Below, piece by piece: positions 6,062-6,111 of a stretch of DNA of 6,111 nucleotides. The notes beneath the pieces were generated by a model, which was not told the DNA's origin, did not search any database, and was given only the letters and a program-made list of their open reading frames with translations. The position numbers were made by a program, and so were the translations under genes. Source of the DNA: Nitrososphaerota archaeon (GTDB lineage: Archaea > Thermoproteota > Nitrososphaeria > Nitrososphaerales > UBA183); the NCBI GenBank assembly GCA_027886925.1, contig JAPCJN010000120.1:1-6111 (forward strand), read 5' to 3'. Position 1 is the first letter of the stretch; every line of letters begins with the position of its first letter.

Positions 6062-6111
6062 ATGCTCAGAGAGACCGACGTCGTGGTCATCGGAGGCGGT
6101 CCCGGAGGATA
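6062..6111 (+). CDS. FAD/NAD(P)-dependent oxidoreductase, N-terminus only; probably dihydrolipoamide dehydrogenase
   Basis: Only 16 full codons are present before the window ends. They read MLRETDVVVIGGGPGG, a Rossmann-type FAD-binding start: a hydrophobic beta strand followed by GxGxxG. The final two bases are TA, so the next residue is Tyr unless it is a stop. GGGPGGY is the typical start of dihydrolipoamide dehydrogenase (E3), which reoxidises the lipoyl groups of 2-oxo acid dehydrogenase or glycine cleavage complexes. Other flavoproteins begin similarly: geranylgeranyl reductases (important in archaeal lipid synthesis), thioredoxin reductase-like and mercuric reductase-like enzymes. No Cys-x4-Cys redox pair can be seen because it would lie downstream. 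The gene starts 23 bases after ilvE on the same strand and probably belongs to the same transcript. The flavoprotein call is firm; the E3 call is tentative. Confidence 0.6.
   Translation, partial: MLRETDVVVIGGGPGG

Noticed and set aside
5568..6062. 164-codon minus-strand open frame opposite the end of ilvE
   Set aside because: Antisense to conserved aminotransferase motifs, with no recognisable domain; treated as a shadow.

Overview
This window is a compact, single-strand (+) branched-chain amino acid operon. In order it holds the 3' end of the acetolactate synthase catalytic subunit gene (ilvB), its regulatory subunit (ilvN), 2-isopropylmalate synthase (leuA), the two subunits of isopropylmalate isomerase (leuC, leuD), 3-isopropylmalate dehydrogenase (leuB) and a branched-chain aminotransferase (ilvE). 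It ends with the first 16 codons of an FAD-dependent enzyme, probably dihydrolipoamide dehydrogenase. No RNA gene, mobile element, CRISPR array or long repeat is visible. The longest stretch without a gene is 47 bases (5077-5123).

The organism is probably an archaeon. The isomerase is the archaeal-type split LeuC/LeuD, with short proteins of 438 and 173 residues. LeuA is of the roughly 500-residue archaeal LeuA/CimA type, and LeuB carries the motif style I associate with Sulfolobus IPMDH. The ilvE ribosome-binding site is GGTGAT, three genes start with TTG, and Arg AGG/AGA and Ile ATA codons are common in GC-rich DNA. A member of the Nitrososphaeria (Thaumarchaeota) or a relative is my best guess. 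That rests on recalled sequence style (for example GIHTHG and RWLQAGKHAG in LeuA), not on a search.

Layout: 1-165 ilvB end; 162-638 ilvN; 635-2194 leuA; 2196-3512 leuC; 3514-4035 leuD; 4054-5076 leuB; 47-base AT-rich gap; 5124-6038 ilvE; 23-base gap; 6062 onward lpd-like. The first three junctions are overlaps of 4 bases (TTGA, ATGA) or a 1-base gap, and leuC/leuD are also 1 base apart, so ilvB to leuD are probably translationally coupled. leuB follows by 18 bases. ilvE could have its own weak promoter.

Together the enzymes make 2-acetolactate (IlvBN), extend 2-oxoisovalerate to 4-methyl-2-oxopentanoate (LeuA, LeuCD, LeuB) and transaminate the 2-oxo acids to Leu, Val and Ile (IlvE). The two enzymes between acetolactate and 2-oxoisovalerate, IlvC and IlvD, are not in the window.

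I found no sign of an undescribed system: this is core metabolism. The points worth a second look are at residue level (unusual LeuC cluster motifs, a non-standard LeuD specificity loop, a Phe in IlvN where valine-resistance changes map in E. coli) and in start-codon/SD usage.
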